DNA of 64,000 nucleotides from Anastatus disparis (GCA_017163975.1 JAFFSR010000347.1:2902001-2966000), one strand, 5' to 3'. Positions 19,881-33,300 are shown, numbered from the stretch's first letter. Program-made: numbers and translations. The notes: generated by a model not told the origin, from the sequence alone.

Positions 19881-20057
19881 CGTTTGAACTTATTAGTTGT
19901 CACTCATATCTGGAAGTTCTGGCTATGTTGGCTTGATTTCGTTCACTTTTCCAACAGTGAATTTTTTTGATACCTTCAATTTTTTTTACATTTTGTGACC
20001 ATTCCATTTTTTTTGTTTTTCGAAAAACTTTTAACACATCTTCGTGGATAACAAGAA

Positions 20058-20716
20058 TCACGGTGGTCCTCAAATAATTTTGACCATGAAACTTTTGCAC
20101 CTCAGATTTTCCTTTTCAACATGATTCTAGGCACATTTAGGATAGAATTTCAACAAAAACCAAAATCGAAAAATGAGCACTTTTTTATTCATTAAACTTT
20201 TTTTTTATATTTGCTTTTTATAAAAAAAAACTTTTTTTATTAATAATTTATGAGCTTAATTTCTATAATGCCGTTTTCGAATGGAATTATGAATTTTTTA
20301 CATATTTCAAGCAAATATTATTGTAAATATATTTAGGAAAATCTAAAGTTATGTAACAATGTAATTATAACGTTAAAATTAAAATTTTTTTGTAAAACAT
20401 TATAGTGATAAAGACAATGACAAATGATACGTTTTTAAATTATCTAAAGACGGCATTTGAAGTAATTGTCATTAAAAAATACTGTGTATTAATATTCTAT
20501 AAGCACACTGCACGTATTTTTAGTATTTCAGTAATATTACATTAGTAACATTAAAAGTACAATTTCCTTGTAGAAGATTGTATTGAAGAAAATCATGGCC
20601 TAGGCTTTTACAGCGAACAGGCTATGAAAGCAGTGCATTTTGATTTTCTAGCAACATGGACTAGTACAAAGTATCATAAAATGGTTCTGATCATGCAGAT
20701 ATATATAAATACACAC

Positions 20717-20785
<69 letters not shown>

Positions 20786-21488
20786 GATAACATATACATA
20801 GTTTTTACTGAAGTAACTTACAGTGAATTATTAAATTCGCAGACTGCTCTTAAATATTTATCTGCATAACGAGAATCATTTTACGATGCTTTGTATTAGC
20901 CCATGCTGCAGAAAAATTAAATTGGACCGTCTTCATAGCTTATTCGCGGTAAAAACTTAGGTCTCGATTTTCTTCAATACAATCTTTAACATCGAAAATT
21001 TAGACGTTGTTAGGGGGTTATTTTGGATTTCAACCGTATAAGTTGTGGTTTAGGATATCCTAAACCACAATTTACACGATCAGAATCCGAAAAAACTCTC
21101 TAACAATGTCTAACATTCAGCGTGAAAGCTTTGAATATAAATATAGAAAAAAATACTTTTGGTGTTCCTGAAATACCAAAAGTACATACCATCTTTCTAT
21201 AGAGTGTTAATAGACAGTATTTTCTATTTACTATTATTTGAAAAGACGTCTTTGAATAATTTAAAAAACGTATTATTTTTCATAGTTTTTATAACTATAA
21301 TGTTTTACAAAAAAAATCTTAATTTTAACGTTACGTTTACATTGTTAAATAACTTTAGATTTTTTAAAATATATTTACAATAATATTTGCTCAAAATGTG
21401 TAAATAATTTATGATTCCATTTGAAAACGGCATTCTAGAAATTAAGCTCATAAATTATAAATAAAAAAATTTTTTTTATAAAAAACTA
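20058..21488. mobile_element. foldback element, copy 2 (inverted relative to copy 1)
   Basis: Begins TCACGGTGGTCCTCAAATAA and carries the same hairpin sections as copy 1 in reverse order: the 400-bp inner hairpin (20580-20990, with a (TA)n run at 20720-20778) and then the GGATATCC core palindrome (about 21055). The right arm stops at 21488, about 190 bp short of the expected terminal sequence, where unrelated DNA (GGTGCAAGCGCGCCGACC) begins. It lacks the TA-flanked MITE present in copy 1. Confidence 0.85.
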
Positions 21489-22485
21489 GGGTGCAAGCGC
21501 GCCGACCCCCATCTTGCTTTTATAACTTTAAAAAAATATCCAAAAATTTGCAATTTTTTTGATAACTTTTATTTAAAATACTAAATAATTTTAACTATTT
21601 AAAAGTTTTCTTTAGGCAAATCTTCAATGATCTTTTTATGAATCTAATCATCTGTGAAATCATAGCTTTACACCAGGACAGAATTAATAATTAAATGTTG
21701 TGTATTACGAGGACTACGTGCAAATGTTTTATTATAATATTGAATGAAGAATAAAGTTAGTAATTGATTTAAAAACGTTTTATCAAATGTTAATCTAGTA
21801 GTAGAAAGGCTCTACCAGTTTTAATTGATTTGAATCACTGTCACGATTAAATATACTTGAATTTTAAAAGAAATATATAGAAATATAATTGTAATAATCT
21901 TACTATGATTCAGCTAAGTAGATACAGGCAGACAGTAAATAAATAAACTTGATTTAATAATTTAATTATAGAGATTTTATTTGTTACTAAAATAATAAAC
22001 TGAATATAGTGCGATTTAATATATTGCGCGATTAATTGTATAATTTCAAAATGCGAGAAGTATAGTTGTAATAATTGTATCTTTGGAAGTACTTATCAAA
22101 AAGTGTGGGCAAAAGTGCTCGTAGAAGTTCTTTGAAAAAGGGCTTCTTAATCTTGATTTGATCTGTCTTTTTATATTGATGATTGCTGTTTTTGTTTAAG
22201 AATAATTGTTTCATAATTTGAATTTTGAATTGATGTCAATCGATAAAGCAATGCTTATTATGCATTTTGACTCTTATTAAATGATATGGTTAACGTGATA
22301 AATCTGGTTCATGCAGCCTTCGCATTGTTCTTGTTTTTTTAATTTTTTAAATCGCATTGCACTTTCTTTTGTTTCTTAAAAAATGACTTAATTTAACAAT
22401 ATGCTTACTGAGTCACATTATTTGATTAATAAATAACTGCATATTTCAGAATAAAAAATTTTCAAATAAAAAATACGCCGTGACG
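21489..22485. other. AT-rich non-coding DNA
   Basis: Starts with a short GC-rich segment (GCAAGCGCGCCGACCCCC) at the truncation point of the foldback copy; otherwise no gene or repeat recognised. Confidence 0.45.
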
Positions 22486-23645
22486 TAACACATTTACACA
22501 AAGGCTATAGCGGGATAAGTGGGTCAAATCGGCCCCAGTCGGGATCTTTGTGGCTCGTTGCTTATTCGATAGAGTATGTTTAAAGATGCCTTTGTGCAAA
22601 ATTTCAGATCCCAAGCTGCCACGGGGGCCCCAAAAATGCCCAAAACGTGTTTTTTCTTAAATAATATTTATCATGCGCTGTTTGCAACCGAAGAATCTGG
22701 AAATATGCAAACAGCTTTGTAATTATATTAAGAATTTTCCAGATTTTTTCCAGATTTTTTCACCCCGAAATTCCCATTTTTAATGATATTTTAAGTTTCT
22801 TATCGTTCTTTTAACCATAAAGATAATATTTGGCCAAAACCTAAATAGCTTTATTTACGTATTTTTAGCCGTACTTTCCAACGCCGGGGTCGCAGAAATC
22901 ATTTTCTTACCGGAACATGCTCAAAAATCGAAAAAACAGCAAAAAATGGGATTTTTGCGGCTTTTCCAAGGTTTTTTTCTCGTTATAACCTCAAAAACAC
23001 GTGTTTATACTAAGTAATTAGTGAGTTTAATGCTTAAAGACTTGCAACTTAAATGAATTATACCTCAGCGAGCTGTATAGGCCCTGAAAACTCAAGAAAA
23101 CACAGATTTGGCGGAGTTTTCCCGTTTTTTTGGACCAAGCTTTGTAAAATCTTTTCTAAAAGCCAATACATTAATTACACTCTGCTTATTTACTAGGGAC
23201 CGACTGCGCATGTTTATAGCCTATAGAGACTTACTGTACATACTCACAAGCCCTCCAGACCATCTGTGCAGCCTATAACCAGTAGAGAATTACTGCACGT
23301 AATTATAACCCCTGAAGGAAGAACAGAATGTACAGCTCCACAGTTCCTACAAACCGACTGCGCATCCTCACATATTGCTTTAACCTTCTGCGCATGGGTG
23401 AGCCCCCTTCAACTCTTCCTCCATATGTTTATTATATTACAATAGATATTTTACAGCGATATCCTTGAAAGACCTCGAATTTACCTGAATTTTCAGGCAA
23501 AGTAATCCATACAAAAATCCATCTGGAATTTACTTTAAGGGCACAAAACACCTTTTCCCCCTGCTAGTAAAAAAAGATATGTATTAATAAGATATAATTA
23601 AATTCTTTGTAAATGGAAATAATATTTGAAAGTAGACTAAAATAC

Positions 23646-23826
23646 CTTTATTTGAAGCTTTTATAAGCTCATTTTGCTTTAGCTGTAGTCCCATAATCAT
23701 TCGATGAATTCTTGTTCTTATAATGGCTCCACCGTAAGATTTGAGCTGAACCGCTGGATGGATCTGACTTTCACAAACTGATTTAACTTCAGTATTAGCA
23801 TCATTCTCGCGTGAATGAGGGAATTC
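23646..23826 (-). pseudogene. spliced exon inside the TTAA transposon, function unknown
   Basis: On the minus strand a consensus acceptor (TTTTTTGTGTTTCAG) precedes a 181-bp open stretch that ends AAAG|GTATTTTAG, a plausible donor. It encodes HSRENDANTEVKSVCESQ, IHPAVQLKSYGGA and a basic helix (IIRTRIHRMIMGLQL). A second, diverged copy in the opposite direction at 25975-26070 keeps HSRENDANTEVKSV and HPVVQLKSYG at the protein level. Two conserved copies in one element suggest real coding origin. I do not recognise the family; it may be a transposon accessory exon or a captured host exon. Confidence 0.45.
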
Positions 23827-24013
23827 CTGAAACACAAAAAAATTTTTACTTTTCAACAAAAAATATTAATTTATTAAATAAATTTTTATTTTTTGCTTTC
23901 TCATAGAGAAAGCATTGTATCGATAAAAAAAATTTTTTTCTATTTTTTCATTAATTTGTTTATATTTGAACTCGGTGAGTCGAAAAAAGTGGTTTCCAGA
24001 AAATGTCTGTATG

Positions 24014-24018
<5 letters not shown>

Positions 24019-24070
<52 letters not shown>
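24019..24070 (+). repeat. (GT)n microsatellite
   Basis: About 25 TG units at the left edge of the 164-bp tandem array. Confidence 0.9.
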
Positions 24071-24071
<1 letters not shown>

Positions 24072-24089
24072 ATGTATGAATTCAGTTAG

Positions 24090-25720
24090 TAAACTGTATC
24101 TCGAGAACTACTCAATGGATTTGCTTCTAATTTTGCATGGAATTTAGTTTTTTGACTAACTTGCTGGGAAGCTATTGATAATTGGTTCTTCTAGCGTAGT
24201 TTTCATTTTAGAATTTTTTTTAAAGAAAAGAAAAAATTTTGATTTTTCGTTTTTTGGTTTTTTTTTGTTTACTACTCGATGAATTTGCTTCAAAATTTGC
24301 ACGAAAATTATTTGTAATTGCCCGGATAAAATAAATCTTTAAAAACTGATTTTCTTAGCTTAGTTTTAAATTTAGAGCATTTTGAAATTTAAAAAAAAAA
24401 TGTTTTTATTTATTAAGCCAATAAAATCTTAAAAACTACTCGATGGATTTACTTCAAATTTTCCATACAATTTAATTTTTCGATCAACTGGTGCGGAAGC
24501 TATTGAGAATTGGTTTTCTTAGCGTAGTTTTTTTTTTAAATCATTTTAAGAATTTTAAAAAAATTTCGATTTTTCATTTTTTTTGTATTTTACGTAAACT
24601 ACTCGAAGAATTTGTTCGAAAATTTGTATGGAACTTAATTTCGACTGCCAAAAGTATCAAAAATTTTGTAAACTAATTTTCTTAGCGCACTTTTGATTTT
24701 AGAGCATTTTTAAAATTTTTTAAAAAATTTTTATTTTTAATTTTTTTCTATTTCACGAAAACCATTGGATAGATTTGCTCCAAAATTTGTATGCAATTTA
24801 TTCGCTACTGTCTGAAGAAAACAAACTTTGGAAAACTAATTTTCTCAGCGCAGTTTTAATTTTCGAGCACTTTGAAAATTTTCAAAAAAATTTTTATTTT
24901 TCATTTATTTTCTATTTTACGTAAACCGTACTATGAATTTCCTCCAAAATTTTTATACAATTAATTCGCTATTGTCTGAAAAAAATAAGCTTTTGAAAAC
25001 GAATTTTCTTAGCGTGGTTACAATTTTAGAAAATTTTAAAGATTTAAAAAAAAATTTCGATTCTTCTTTTCTTAATTTTTTTTATTCTACGTAAAGTACT
25101 CGATAGATTTGTTCTAAAAATTGCAGGGAAATTATTTGCGACTGCCAAAGGAAGGGAAATTTTCAAAAATTGATTTTCATAGTGTAGTTTTAATTTTAGA
25201 GCATTTTTAAAATTTAGAAAAAGAAATTTTGAAAAGAAAATGTTATTTATTTAACCAGTTAGATCTCGAAAATTACTCGATGGATTCGCTTCAAATTTTG
25301 TATACCATCTATGTTTTTGTATAACTAGGCAGGAAGCTATTGAAAATTGGTAATCATAGTGTAGTTTTTTTTATAGAGCCATTTTAAGAATTTGAAAAAA
25401 TTTTCGATTTTTAATTTTTTTCGTATTTTACGTAAGTTTCTTGATGAATTTGCTTTGAGATTTTCATGGGAATAATTTGCATCTGCCAAAAGAAAGATAA
25501 CTTTTATAAACCAATCTTCTTAGCGCAGTTTTCATTTTAGAAAATTTTAAAAATTTTCTTAAAAAATTTTCATATTTCAGTTTTTTTCCATTTTACGTAA
25601 AGTACTCGATATATTTGCTCTAAAATGTGTATACAAGTTATTTGCTACTGTCTTTATGAACCAAATTTAAAAAAAATAATTTTCTTAGCGAAGCTTTTTG
25701 ATCACTTCTTTTGATTTCTG
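24090..25720 (+). repeat. tandem array, about ten units of about 164 bp
   Basis: The anchor ACTACTCGATGGATTTGCTT (with variants) occurs at about 24111, 24275, 24439, 24602, 24763, 24928, 25099, 25276, 25440 and 25605, i.e. spacings of 161-177 with most at 163-165. Each unit also holds TTTTCTTAGCGTAGTTTTAA and a (T/A)-rich segment ending TTTTACGTAAA. Units are clearly diverged from one another. ORFs in the array are low-complexity artefacts. Confidence 0.85.
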
Positions 25721-26929
25721 AGTAATTCTTGAGAATTTATAATAGTACTACTGATTTAGATGTTGACTTCGTTCTTTTGAAGTACAAATTTATTAATAAA
25801 TATTAATGTTAGACAATTTTTTTATAACAAAATCATATTTAAATAAATATAAAAAAAATAATGAAACTCAAAGAGCTCTATGAGAAAGCATTCCGCCAAA
25901 GCACTTGGCAGCGTTTTTACCTTATTTTTGGATTTTTTTTACAACTTCTTATCATTCGATTTAAAAACCCTCCATTCACGCGAGAATGATGCTAATACTG
26001 AAGTTAAATCAGTTTCGAAAATTCAAATCCATCCAGTGGTTCAGCTCAAATCTTACGGGGCAGCACCTAAAATTTTAAAAATTCAGTATTTGAGAAAAAC
26101 AGCTTTAAAGTTTTTAATTATTATATCTTAAAATTATCAATACTATACTTATCTTTCATAAAATAATTCTTTTCTGGTATTTCTTATTTATATTAGCTAA
26201 CAATATAAAAAAGAGATACCAGACAAGAGAACCTTGTTATCGAGTGGATAAAGCTGAAATGCAAAAAGATATGTTATTAAAATAATCAATAAAAATAATC
26301 TTTTTTATTATAAGATATTTTGTCAGTACTCACCCTTATTCACCAATGAAACTATGTATTTGTTATAAGAATCAACAAATACATAGTTACTTGTTACTCT
26401 GATGGTTGTTAGAATCACTCGTACTAATCTTGAATCAGCTGGAAACTAAGAAATAATATTTAATATGGAGTAATCATTTTATATTTTATAATTCAAATTC
26501 AAAATTAAGAAATAAAATCTAGATTTAAAATTTATATTTTGATTAATATTAATATTTATAAATAGAATTTATATCTAAATATGTAATAATAATTAGAATT
26601 ATACACTTACATGAATTTAATATGCACCCGGTGTATAGAAATCCATCACACCTATTCGTACTTTTCTTTTCAGAGTATGTGCTTCTTACGAATGAGACTA
26701 ACTTGATCACTCTACATTAAATTATCTTCTATCATTCAAAGTCCTGACCCACTCGACAGATACATTTCCAAGTTCGATGTTCAATTTCTCCAACATCTTG
26801 AGAAAGTTATATCAAGATCAGCACTATTTGGGGAAGTCGATTCAAGTTATTTCTTAACAGCTTTAGATGTAGAACCTTTTACCACTTGTTCGTATACTTT
26901 TGTTATTTAACAAGTTATAGCACTGAACT

Positions 26930-27400
26930 CTAACTAGGCAACTGGCTTTGATAAATCTATTAAACTACAAAAACTAGACCAACTTGCAAGTCCATGGCCA
27001 AGCACACGAACAGCAAGAACATTATATCTGTTAACTTTATACGTATTGTCCATAGCACTTTCTCTCTTGTTAGAGTTTACAGTTGCTTATTCATCACAAA
27101 AATCACAAATCATATTAATTTTGAATCCTTATCCTCCGAAAGAGGTTTCAATAAATTTCATCTTATGATGGCACACACTGCAACACAATTTTTCCAACAT
27201 AGAAGATAGAACGTTGGTATCAACATTTCTATCATTTGCCGTGGAACTTGAAAATTCTATTCTTTTCAGTTTAGAAAAAGAAGTAAAGGGTCTACTTCTC
27301 TTAGCTTCAGAAGAATTTTTTTCACTTTTACTAAAAAATTTCCTTGGCCTCTTTTTAGATCTTCCTGTAGATTATTTTCTATCTTGATGTTGGTTATGAA
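26930..27400 (-). pseudogene. Mutator/Kolobok-like transposase N-terminal remnant
   Basis: Reading the minus strand from about 27400: a basic RPKKRPRKFF segment, then LEKLCCSVCHHKMKF (CxxC pair), an ICDFCDE (second CxxC), and YKVNRYNVLAVRVLGHGLAS, followed by FCSLIDLSKPVA. This order of zinc-finger-like pairs, the N-rich VNR block and the G-x-G-L segment is the N-terminal pattern of a widespread insect transposase-like family related to Mutator/Kolobok. In-frame stops occur after ETSFGG, after CDE and after KPVA. The catalytic core was not found. It lies within the TTAA-flanked element, which favours Kolobok. Confidence 0.55.
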
Positions 27401-28585
27401 ATCTGCCTCTGGTATCTCTTTCATTATTTTACATTTTTGAGGTTCGTATTCTTAATGTCAATTTAAGCTTTTTACACTTTAAATACACTTTCTATTTAGA
27501 TAAAAGTAGAATTTCAGGCGCACATAAAAAAATAACTCGCAAACGTGTAATTTATTAAAAATTAATAATTTTACGTAAATTAACCACAAAACCTACTAAT
27601 AATTTTTTAAATGCACTTTAAGTAAACAAACTCACTGCAAACTGATCAAACAAATAGCTGAGACTGACAGTCATGAGCAGAAAGCGCGAAATTCAAATTG
27701 ATAAAAAATTACACGAATAACTATGTGCCACTCATTTCCTTACAAAATCAAAACGGAATAAAATATGGATGTAAAACTATTTAGAACTTAAATCAAGATG
27801 AATATTTTGTTAAAATTAAAAAAATTAACTCTTTTTTTCAATTAAACCAAAAAAAAGTCAATAAAAATTAAAGAAATTCAATTTAAAATAATTCTTAACA
27901 TTTTATTAATTTGTAAAAATTATATCATTATAGACTTAATAAATAAAAACAAAATTAAATCTCTTCAAAAAAACTTTTTGGAGATTAATTAATGATTTAT
28001 GAATTTTTGAATCAAGTAATAAAAAATAAGTTCTCATAGTGTTTTAATAAGATTAGCTATAAATTAGAAAAACATCTCAAAATAGCAAAATTAACAAAAA
28101 AATCAATTAAAAGTTTATTCTAGTAATTTCTTCATAAAAACGAAACTAAATGAGATAGAGTAAAAAAACTTGTTGGAGCTTATTCTACAGTAAATTTTAT
28201 ATAAAAAAAGCAATAAACCCAAATTTGATAGTGGGACCGAAAAAAAGGGGTTTTGTGCCCTTAATCCAGCTCCATATAGAAAGTTTTTCTGTTCTTTTTT
28301 AGTGTGTGACGGTCCTTACAATCACAACACATCAGCTGTGGTTGCTTTATTTTGTCTCATTGTTCTCTTTATTTAATGCACAACTTTGTAAATTATTGAT
28401 ATTTTATTTTGGTGTTCTGAAAATATTTGTGCTTGCCTTCCTTCATATTAAAAGATTCGAAGTGAAAATTGTAGTCAGAATACAAAATTAAAGTTGCCGG
28501 ATTATAGCAATGAACCTGTAAGTGATAGTATAAAACAAAAGATTTTATTATTCTCTTTTTCCTTTCCAAGGCTGTGTTTCACCTG

Positions 28586-29410
28586 CTGTTTATAAATGCG
28601 CACTGTAAGTTGCGCGGTCGTCTGAGGTCGTGTTCCAGACGGTCGCGTAACTTGGAGTGCAGTCAGATGAGTAGAATAGAGACTGCTCAATAGAGGATGC
28701 GTAATAGAAACAGCCAACAATCAATTCTATTCCAAAATTTTTCTGCTCCTATGGTCACATGGGCGTTATAGAGAACCTCCGAATAGAATGGAATAAACGA
28801 AATGTGATTTAATAAAGGCTAAATAATTTTTTTAATGAAAAGATACATCCTTAATCATAGGAAAAATACGCAATGATCACGCAATTAGTTATTTAAAGAT
28901 AATTTCAATAATATACAAATATATATTTGTTTTTTTATTGGTAAATTGAAAATTTTTTTTTTTATACTACCGCCAATTCTACTATTTTTTCTCTCCATGC
29001 GACCATAGGAGGGAAAAAATCTGTGTAATGGAAAGAAGATGCTTGCGTATTAGGTCGCGTAAACATAAACATAACCTCTTTTAAAGCTGTAACTCATACA
29101 GAGCGATTTTCTGCAATTTGTTTTTATACTAATTATACCAATTAAGTTGATTCTTATTTACATTTTTATTTTCTACATTAATTTGTAATCACAATTGAAT
29201 AAAATTTTTGTTTATTTACTTCGTATTGCTATTCGCTTTTCTATTCTATAGTGGAATAGAATTCTATTCTCCGCATAAAACTTGCCGAATGGCCCTGATA
29301 GGTTCTTTATATACGCATCCTCTATTCGGCAGTCTCTATTCTACTCATCTACCTGCACCCTTACAGTGCGCATTTACGAACGGCAGGTGGAACACAACCC
29401 AAGCGCTTGC
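28586..29410. repeat. foldback with nested hairpin
   Basis: Outer arms: ATAAATGCGCACTGTAAG and GAGTAGAATAGAGACTGC with ATAGAGGATGCGTA on the left (28586-28700) match, inverted, 29305-29375; the left arm holds about 50 extra bases. An inner pair (TTTTTCTGCTCCTATGGTCA near 28738 and TGCGACCATAGGAGGGAAAA near 28998) forms a second hairpin. Two short ORFs with a repeated SLYSTHL peptide are products of the arms, not genes. Confidence 0.65.
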
Positions 29411-30304
29411 TTTAACAGCTATTATTCATTAACTATTTATATATCTATAACCTTTAAATACACTTTATAGTCTTTGATGTTTTGTTTAGAATGAGTGATT
29501 AAAAATTGAAGTAGCTTCTTTTAACAAATGCATAGATCAATACATTTATGCTGATTAATATTCGTACCTTACATAGATAGCAATATTGTTTATTTCTGTT
29601 TATATATATAAACACTGATTCTTATCTTTTTGTTTTCTTAATGTAAGTGCTCACATGAAAACACCACTAAAGTATAGTATAGTACTTTGAAAATAATTAC
29701 AATGTCAATCTTAATTTTTGAATAATTTTTTAATTAAATAATGTCAGATCAAAAACATTTTTTATCAAAAGTGTCAGAACTTATTAATTTTTTAGTTTGA
29801 ATCTAGTTACCATAATTTTAAAGTTGTATACTATTACATAAATGATAAAGTAAGTGTTAGATTATTTTATCGAATGCAACAAAGATCCAAAACAAAATTT
29901 TTCACTCTTTTATTAAGTCTAAAAATTACAATTTAACCAAATTATATTAAAATTTTTTTAAGCACCTAAAAAAATTTAAATAATTATTATAATATAAGTG
30001 AATCATTAATAATCTGGAAAAGCTGAAAAAGTGCATATAATGTTATTTTTTTTTTCAATAGTTGGAATTTGTTTATTGCCTTGTAATACATATCCACGAA
30101 TTTTTTCAGAACTTTTCATGAATTTTCCAACCTTATTTAGAGACTAAAAGCTTTGATTTTGGGAAAAAGTGTTATATAAGTTTATTTAGTGAAATTCTCA
30201 AACTTTCAGATGAATTCAATTACAGTACTCTAAAAGGCACCCATAAATCTATTAGAATGGTTTGAAATTAGAAATACTGGTTGAATCAAAATACATTAAG
30301 ACAA
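29411..30304. other. AT-rich non-coding DNA
   Basis: No gene or clear repeat recognised. Confidence 0.45.
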
Positions 30305-31205
30305 ATATGTTATTCCAAATCGTAGTGCTCCAAACATCTTATTTTTTTTTACATTTAAAAATATATTTACGTGATCTCCAAGTAATTCCACTAATAGCTT
30401 CAGAAATTAATTTGAAAAGCATAACATTTGCAGTAAACTGAAATGACATATTTTAGTGTTAATGTATTTAGAGTCAACCGGTGTATATCATATAAGAGAT
30501 TTGGCTAATACGGTTCAATATTTTTATGATTCACTTAAAAATTCATGTTTAATTGTTATTTAAAAAATATACATTCAAACACATATTAACTAATATAAAA
30601 ATACTAAAATACATCTATATACATACCCCAAAACATATTTTGGTTTCTTCGCTAAGAATAAATGATCTAAAAATACTGATGAATGGCATAACAAAATTCT
30701 GTTTTCATATTTAAATAATTATTATTATTATTATTATAACAATATAATAATATTATATGGACTCTGTGACTTTAATTATGAGAAAAGAATTTTTTCATGC
30801 CATTTATCAGTATTTTTAGATAATTTATTCTTAGCGAAGAAACCAAAATATGTTTTGGTATATGCATATAGATGTATTTTAGTATTGTTATATTAGTTAA
30901 TATGTGTTTGAATGTATATTTTTTAAATAAAAATTAAACATGAATTATTAAGTAAATCATAAAAATATTGAACTATATTAGCCAAATATTTTATATGATA
31001 TATAAAGGTCCACTCTAAATACATTAACACGAAAATATGTCATTTCAATTTACTGCAAATGTTATGCTTTTCAAATTGATTTTTGAAGCTATTAGTGGAA
31101 TTACTTGGAGATCATGTAAATTTATTTTTAAATGTAAAATACTATTATAATGCATTTTATAAAAGATGTTTGGAGCACTACAATTTGGAATAACATATTT
31201 GTAAT
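30305..31205. mobile_element. 900-bp foldback MITE
   Basis: Left arm from ATATGTTATTCCAAATCGTA to about 30690 is the inverse complement of 30790-31205, which ends TTTGGAATAACATAT. Arms of about 390 bp agree closely, including CTCCAAGTAATTCCACTAAT and AAACCAAAATATG. The 100-bp centre holds an ATT/TTA run. No ORF. Confidence 0.85.
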
Positions 31206-32490
31206 TCAGTCTAGCTCCAACGGTCCTTGTGCTTAGTCACATTATTGGATTAACAATATATAATACTTATATATCTCTTGTCTTGTTATTCTAGACAACC
31301 TCTCTCTCACTTCCTCATCCTATTAGACGGCCTTCATAAATATACTTCAGACAAATAAAGCTTGTTTTGGTAATTTTAAATCTCAGTAGTCTGCAGTTAC
31401 AGTATTCAATATTTGTATAAAACTCAATGATAGTCTGGACTTGATGAATAGTTTTATTTAAAACATGAACGTACACATACAAAATATTGATTGTAATATA
31501 ATAAACATATGAAGGGAGAGTTGAAGGGGGCTTACCAATGCGCAGAAGATTAAAGCAATATATGAGAATGCGCAGTCGGTTTGTAGGAACTGTGGGACCA
31601 TACATTTTGTTTTTCTTTCAGGGGTTGTAATTACGTACAGTAATTCTCTACTGGTTATAGGCTGCGCAGATGGTCTGCAGGGCTTGTGAATATACGCAGT
31701 AAGTCTCTATAGGCTGTAAACGTGCGCAGTCGGTTCCGAGGGATAGTAGGCATGTGCAATCGAATTTTAGATATTATAAATAAGCAAAGTGTTATTAACG
31801 TATTGGCTTTCAGAAAAGATTCTACAAAGCTTGGTCTAAAAAAACGGGAAAACTTCGCAAAATTTGTGTTCTTGAGTTTTCAGGGCCTATACGATTCGCT
31901 GAGGTAAAATTCATATAAGTTACAAGTCCTAAGGCATTAAACTCACTAATTAGTTAGTATAAATACGTGTTTTCGAGGTTATATTGAGAAAAACCCATGA
32001 AAAAGCCGCAAAAATCCCATTTTTTGCTGTTTTTTCGATTTTTGAGGATGTTTCGGTAAGAAAATGATTTCTGCGACCCCGGCGTTGGAAAGTACGGCTA
32101 AAAATACGTAAATAAAGCTATTTAGGTTTTGGCCAAATATTATCTTTATAGTTAAAAGAACGATAAGAAACTTAAAATATCATTAAAAATGAGAATTTCG
32201 GAATGAAAGAATCTGGAAAAAATCTGGAAAATTCTTAATATAATTACAAAGCTGTTTGCATATTTCCAGATTCCTCGGTTGCAAACAGCGCATGATAAAA
32301 ATTATTAAAGAAAAAACACGTTTTGGGCATTTTTGGGGCCCCGGTGGCAGCTTGGGATCTGAAATTTTACACAGAAGCACCTTTAAAGATACTCTATCGA
32401 ATAAGCAACGAGCCGTAAAGATCCCGGCTGGGGCCGATTTGACCCACTTATCCCGCTATAGCCTTTCTGAAAATGTGTTTGCACAATATA

Positions 32491-33300
32491 TAACTATTAT
32501 TTTTATACGTAAATTATTAAATAAAAAGAATACCTACGTTGACTGTCAAGTAATAAATTATAAAATAGTTCTATTAGTCTATAGATTTATCAATCGAACG
32601 TTGTTTTTTCTCTTTTTTTTTATCGATGTTTAAATGTTTTTTATTTAAAAATTTTTTTTTATTGACGTTCCATTGTAAACAGGATTAAATATTTTTTTGT
32701 CTAGATATACATATTAATATTGATTGTTTCTATAAAAAATTAATAATACATTTAAATTATGTCATAAAATTTGCACACATCGAAAACATCATTCAAGGGG
32801 ATTTTACAAGGTATATGATTTATACATAGCTACCGACATTGCAGTTTCTCAAATTTTCAATCTTTATTAAAAATTTCCCGAAATTCCTTTGTATTAGGCT
32901 TTCTATTAGTAAAAATGAAAGGCAGTAATAAAGAGATATTTGAAACATTTTTGGATTAAGAATAAAAAATTTGGAAAACTGTGATGTCGGTGTTTTTTTA
33001 CAAAATAAAATAAAAATTAAATTGAATTTATAAAGACTATATTTTAGTGTTGGATTTTGATTTTGATTTAACAAAATTTAAATTCAATCATTTGGTTATT
33101 AAACTTCAATTTAGCTTTTTCAAAATGATATTTTCAACCCTATACTTTAAATAAAATCGTAAAATTAATAATTATTTATATAATTTATCTTCACGATGAT
33201 TACAGGATGATTAGCTAATTGTAAAAAAAACATTGTTACCTATTTTTCATGTATGATAAATCTTGAACTTACATGTTATCATATATCGTTATATACAAAA
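32491..33300. other. AT-rich non-coding DNA
   Basis: No gene or clear repeat recognised between the inverted arm and the AGCTAA array. Confidence 0.45.

Larger units (their letters stand above)
23539..28260. mobile_element. 4.7-kb DNA transposon with TTAA duplication
   Basis: Left end GGGCACAAAACACCTTTT preceded by TTAA (23535-23538); right end reads as the inverse, AAAAGGGGTTTTGTGCCC, followed by TTAA (28261-28264). TTAA duplication and a GGGCAC start fit piggyBac- or Kolobok-type elements. Inside: a minus-strand exon (23646-23826), a 164-bp tandem array, a second inverted copy of the exon (about 25975-26070) and a degenerate transposase (26930-27400, minus). Regions 26140-26600 and 27480-28200 are AT-rich without recognisable genes. 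Confidence 0.7.
22490..32490. mobile_element. 10-kb block bounded by inverted arms of about 970 bp
   Basis: 22490-23455 and 31488-32490 are inverse complements over their whole length with scattered differences: outer ends AAAGGCTATAGCGGGATAAG / CTTATCCCGCTATAGCCTTT, inner ends CATATGTTTATTATATTACA / TGTAATATAATAAACATATG. The arms contain short tandem blocks with CTGCGCA motifs and no real ORF. They could be the long terminal inverted repeats of one DNA element or two oppositely oriented copies of a repeat. No target duplication was found at the outer ends. Nested inside are the TTAA element (23539-28260) and two foldbacks. Confidence 0.75.

Noticed and set aside
20624..20869. 81-codon ORF with an Ile-Tyr run
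   Set aside because: It is translation of a (TA)n microsatellite inside a foldback element.
24000..24150. ORF with a long Val-Cys run
   Set aside because: Translation of the (GT)n microsatellite.
31315..31605. 96-codon minus-strand ORF
   Set aside because: It lies across the inner edge of the inverted arm with no match to the corresponding position of the other arm as protein.
32256..32633. 125-codon + strand ORF
   Set aside because: It is entirely within the right inverted arm; the left arm copy has frame differences and no sign of coding conservation.
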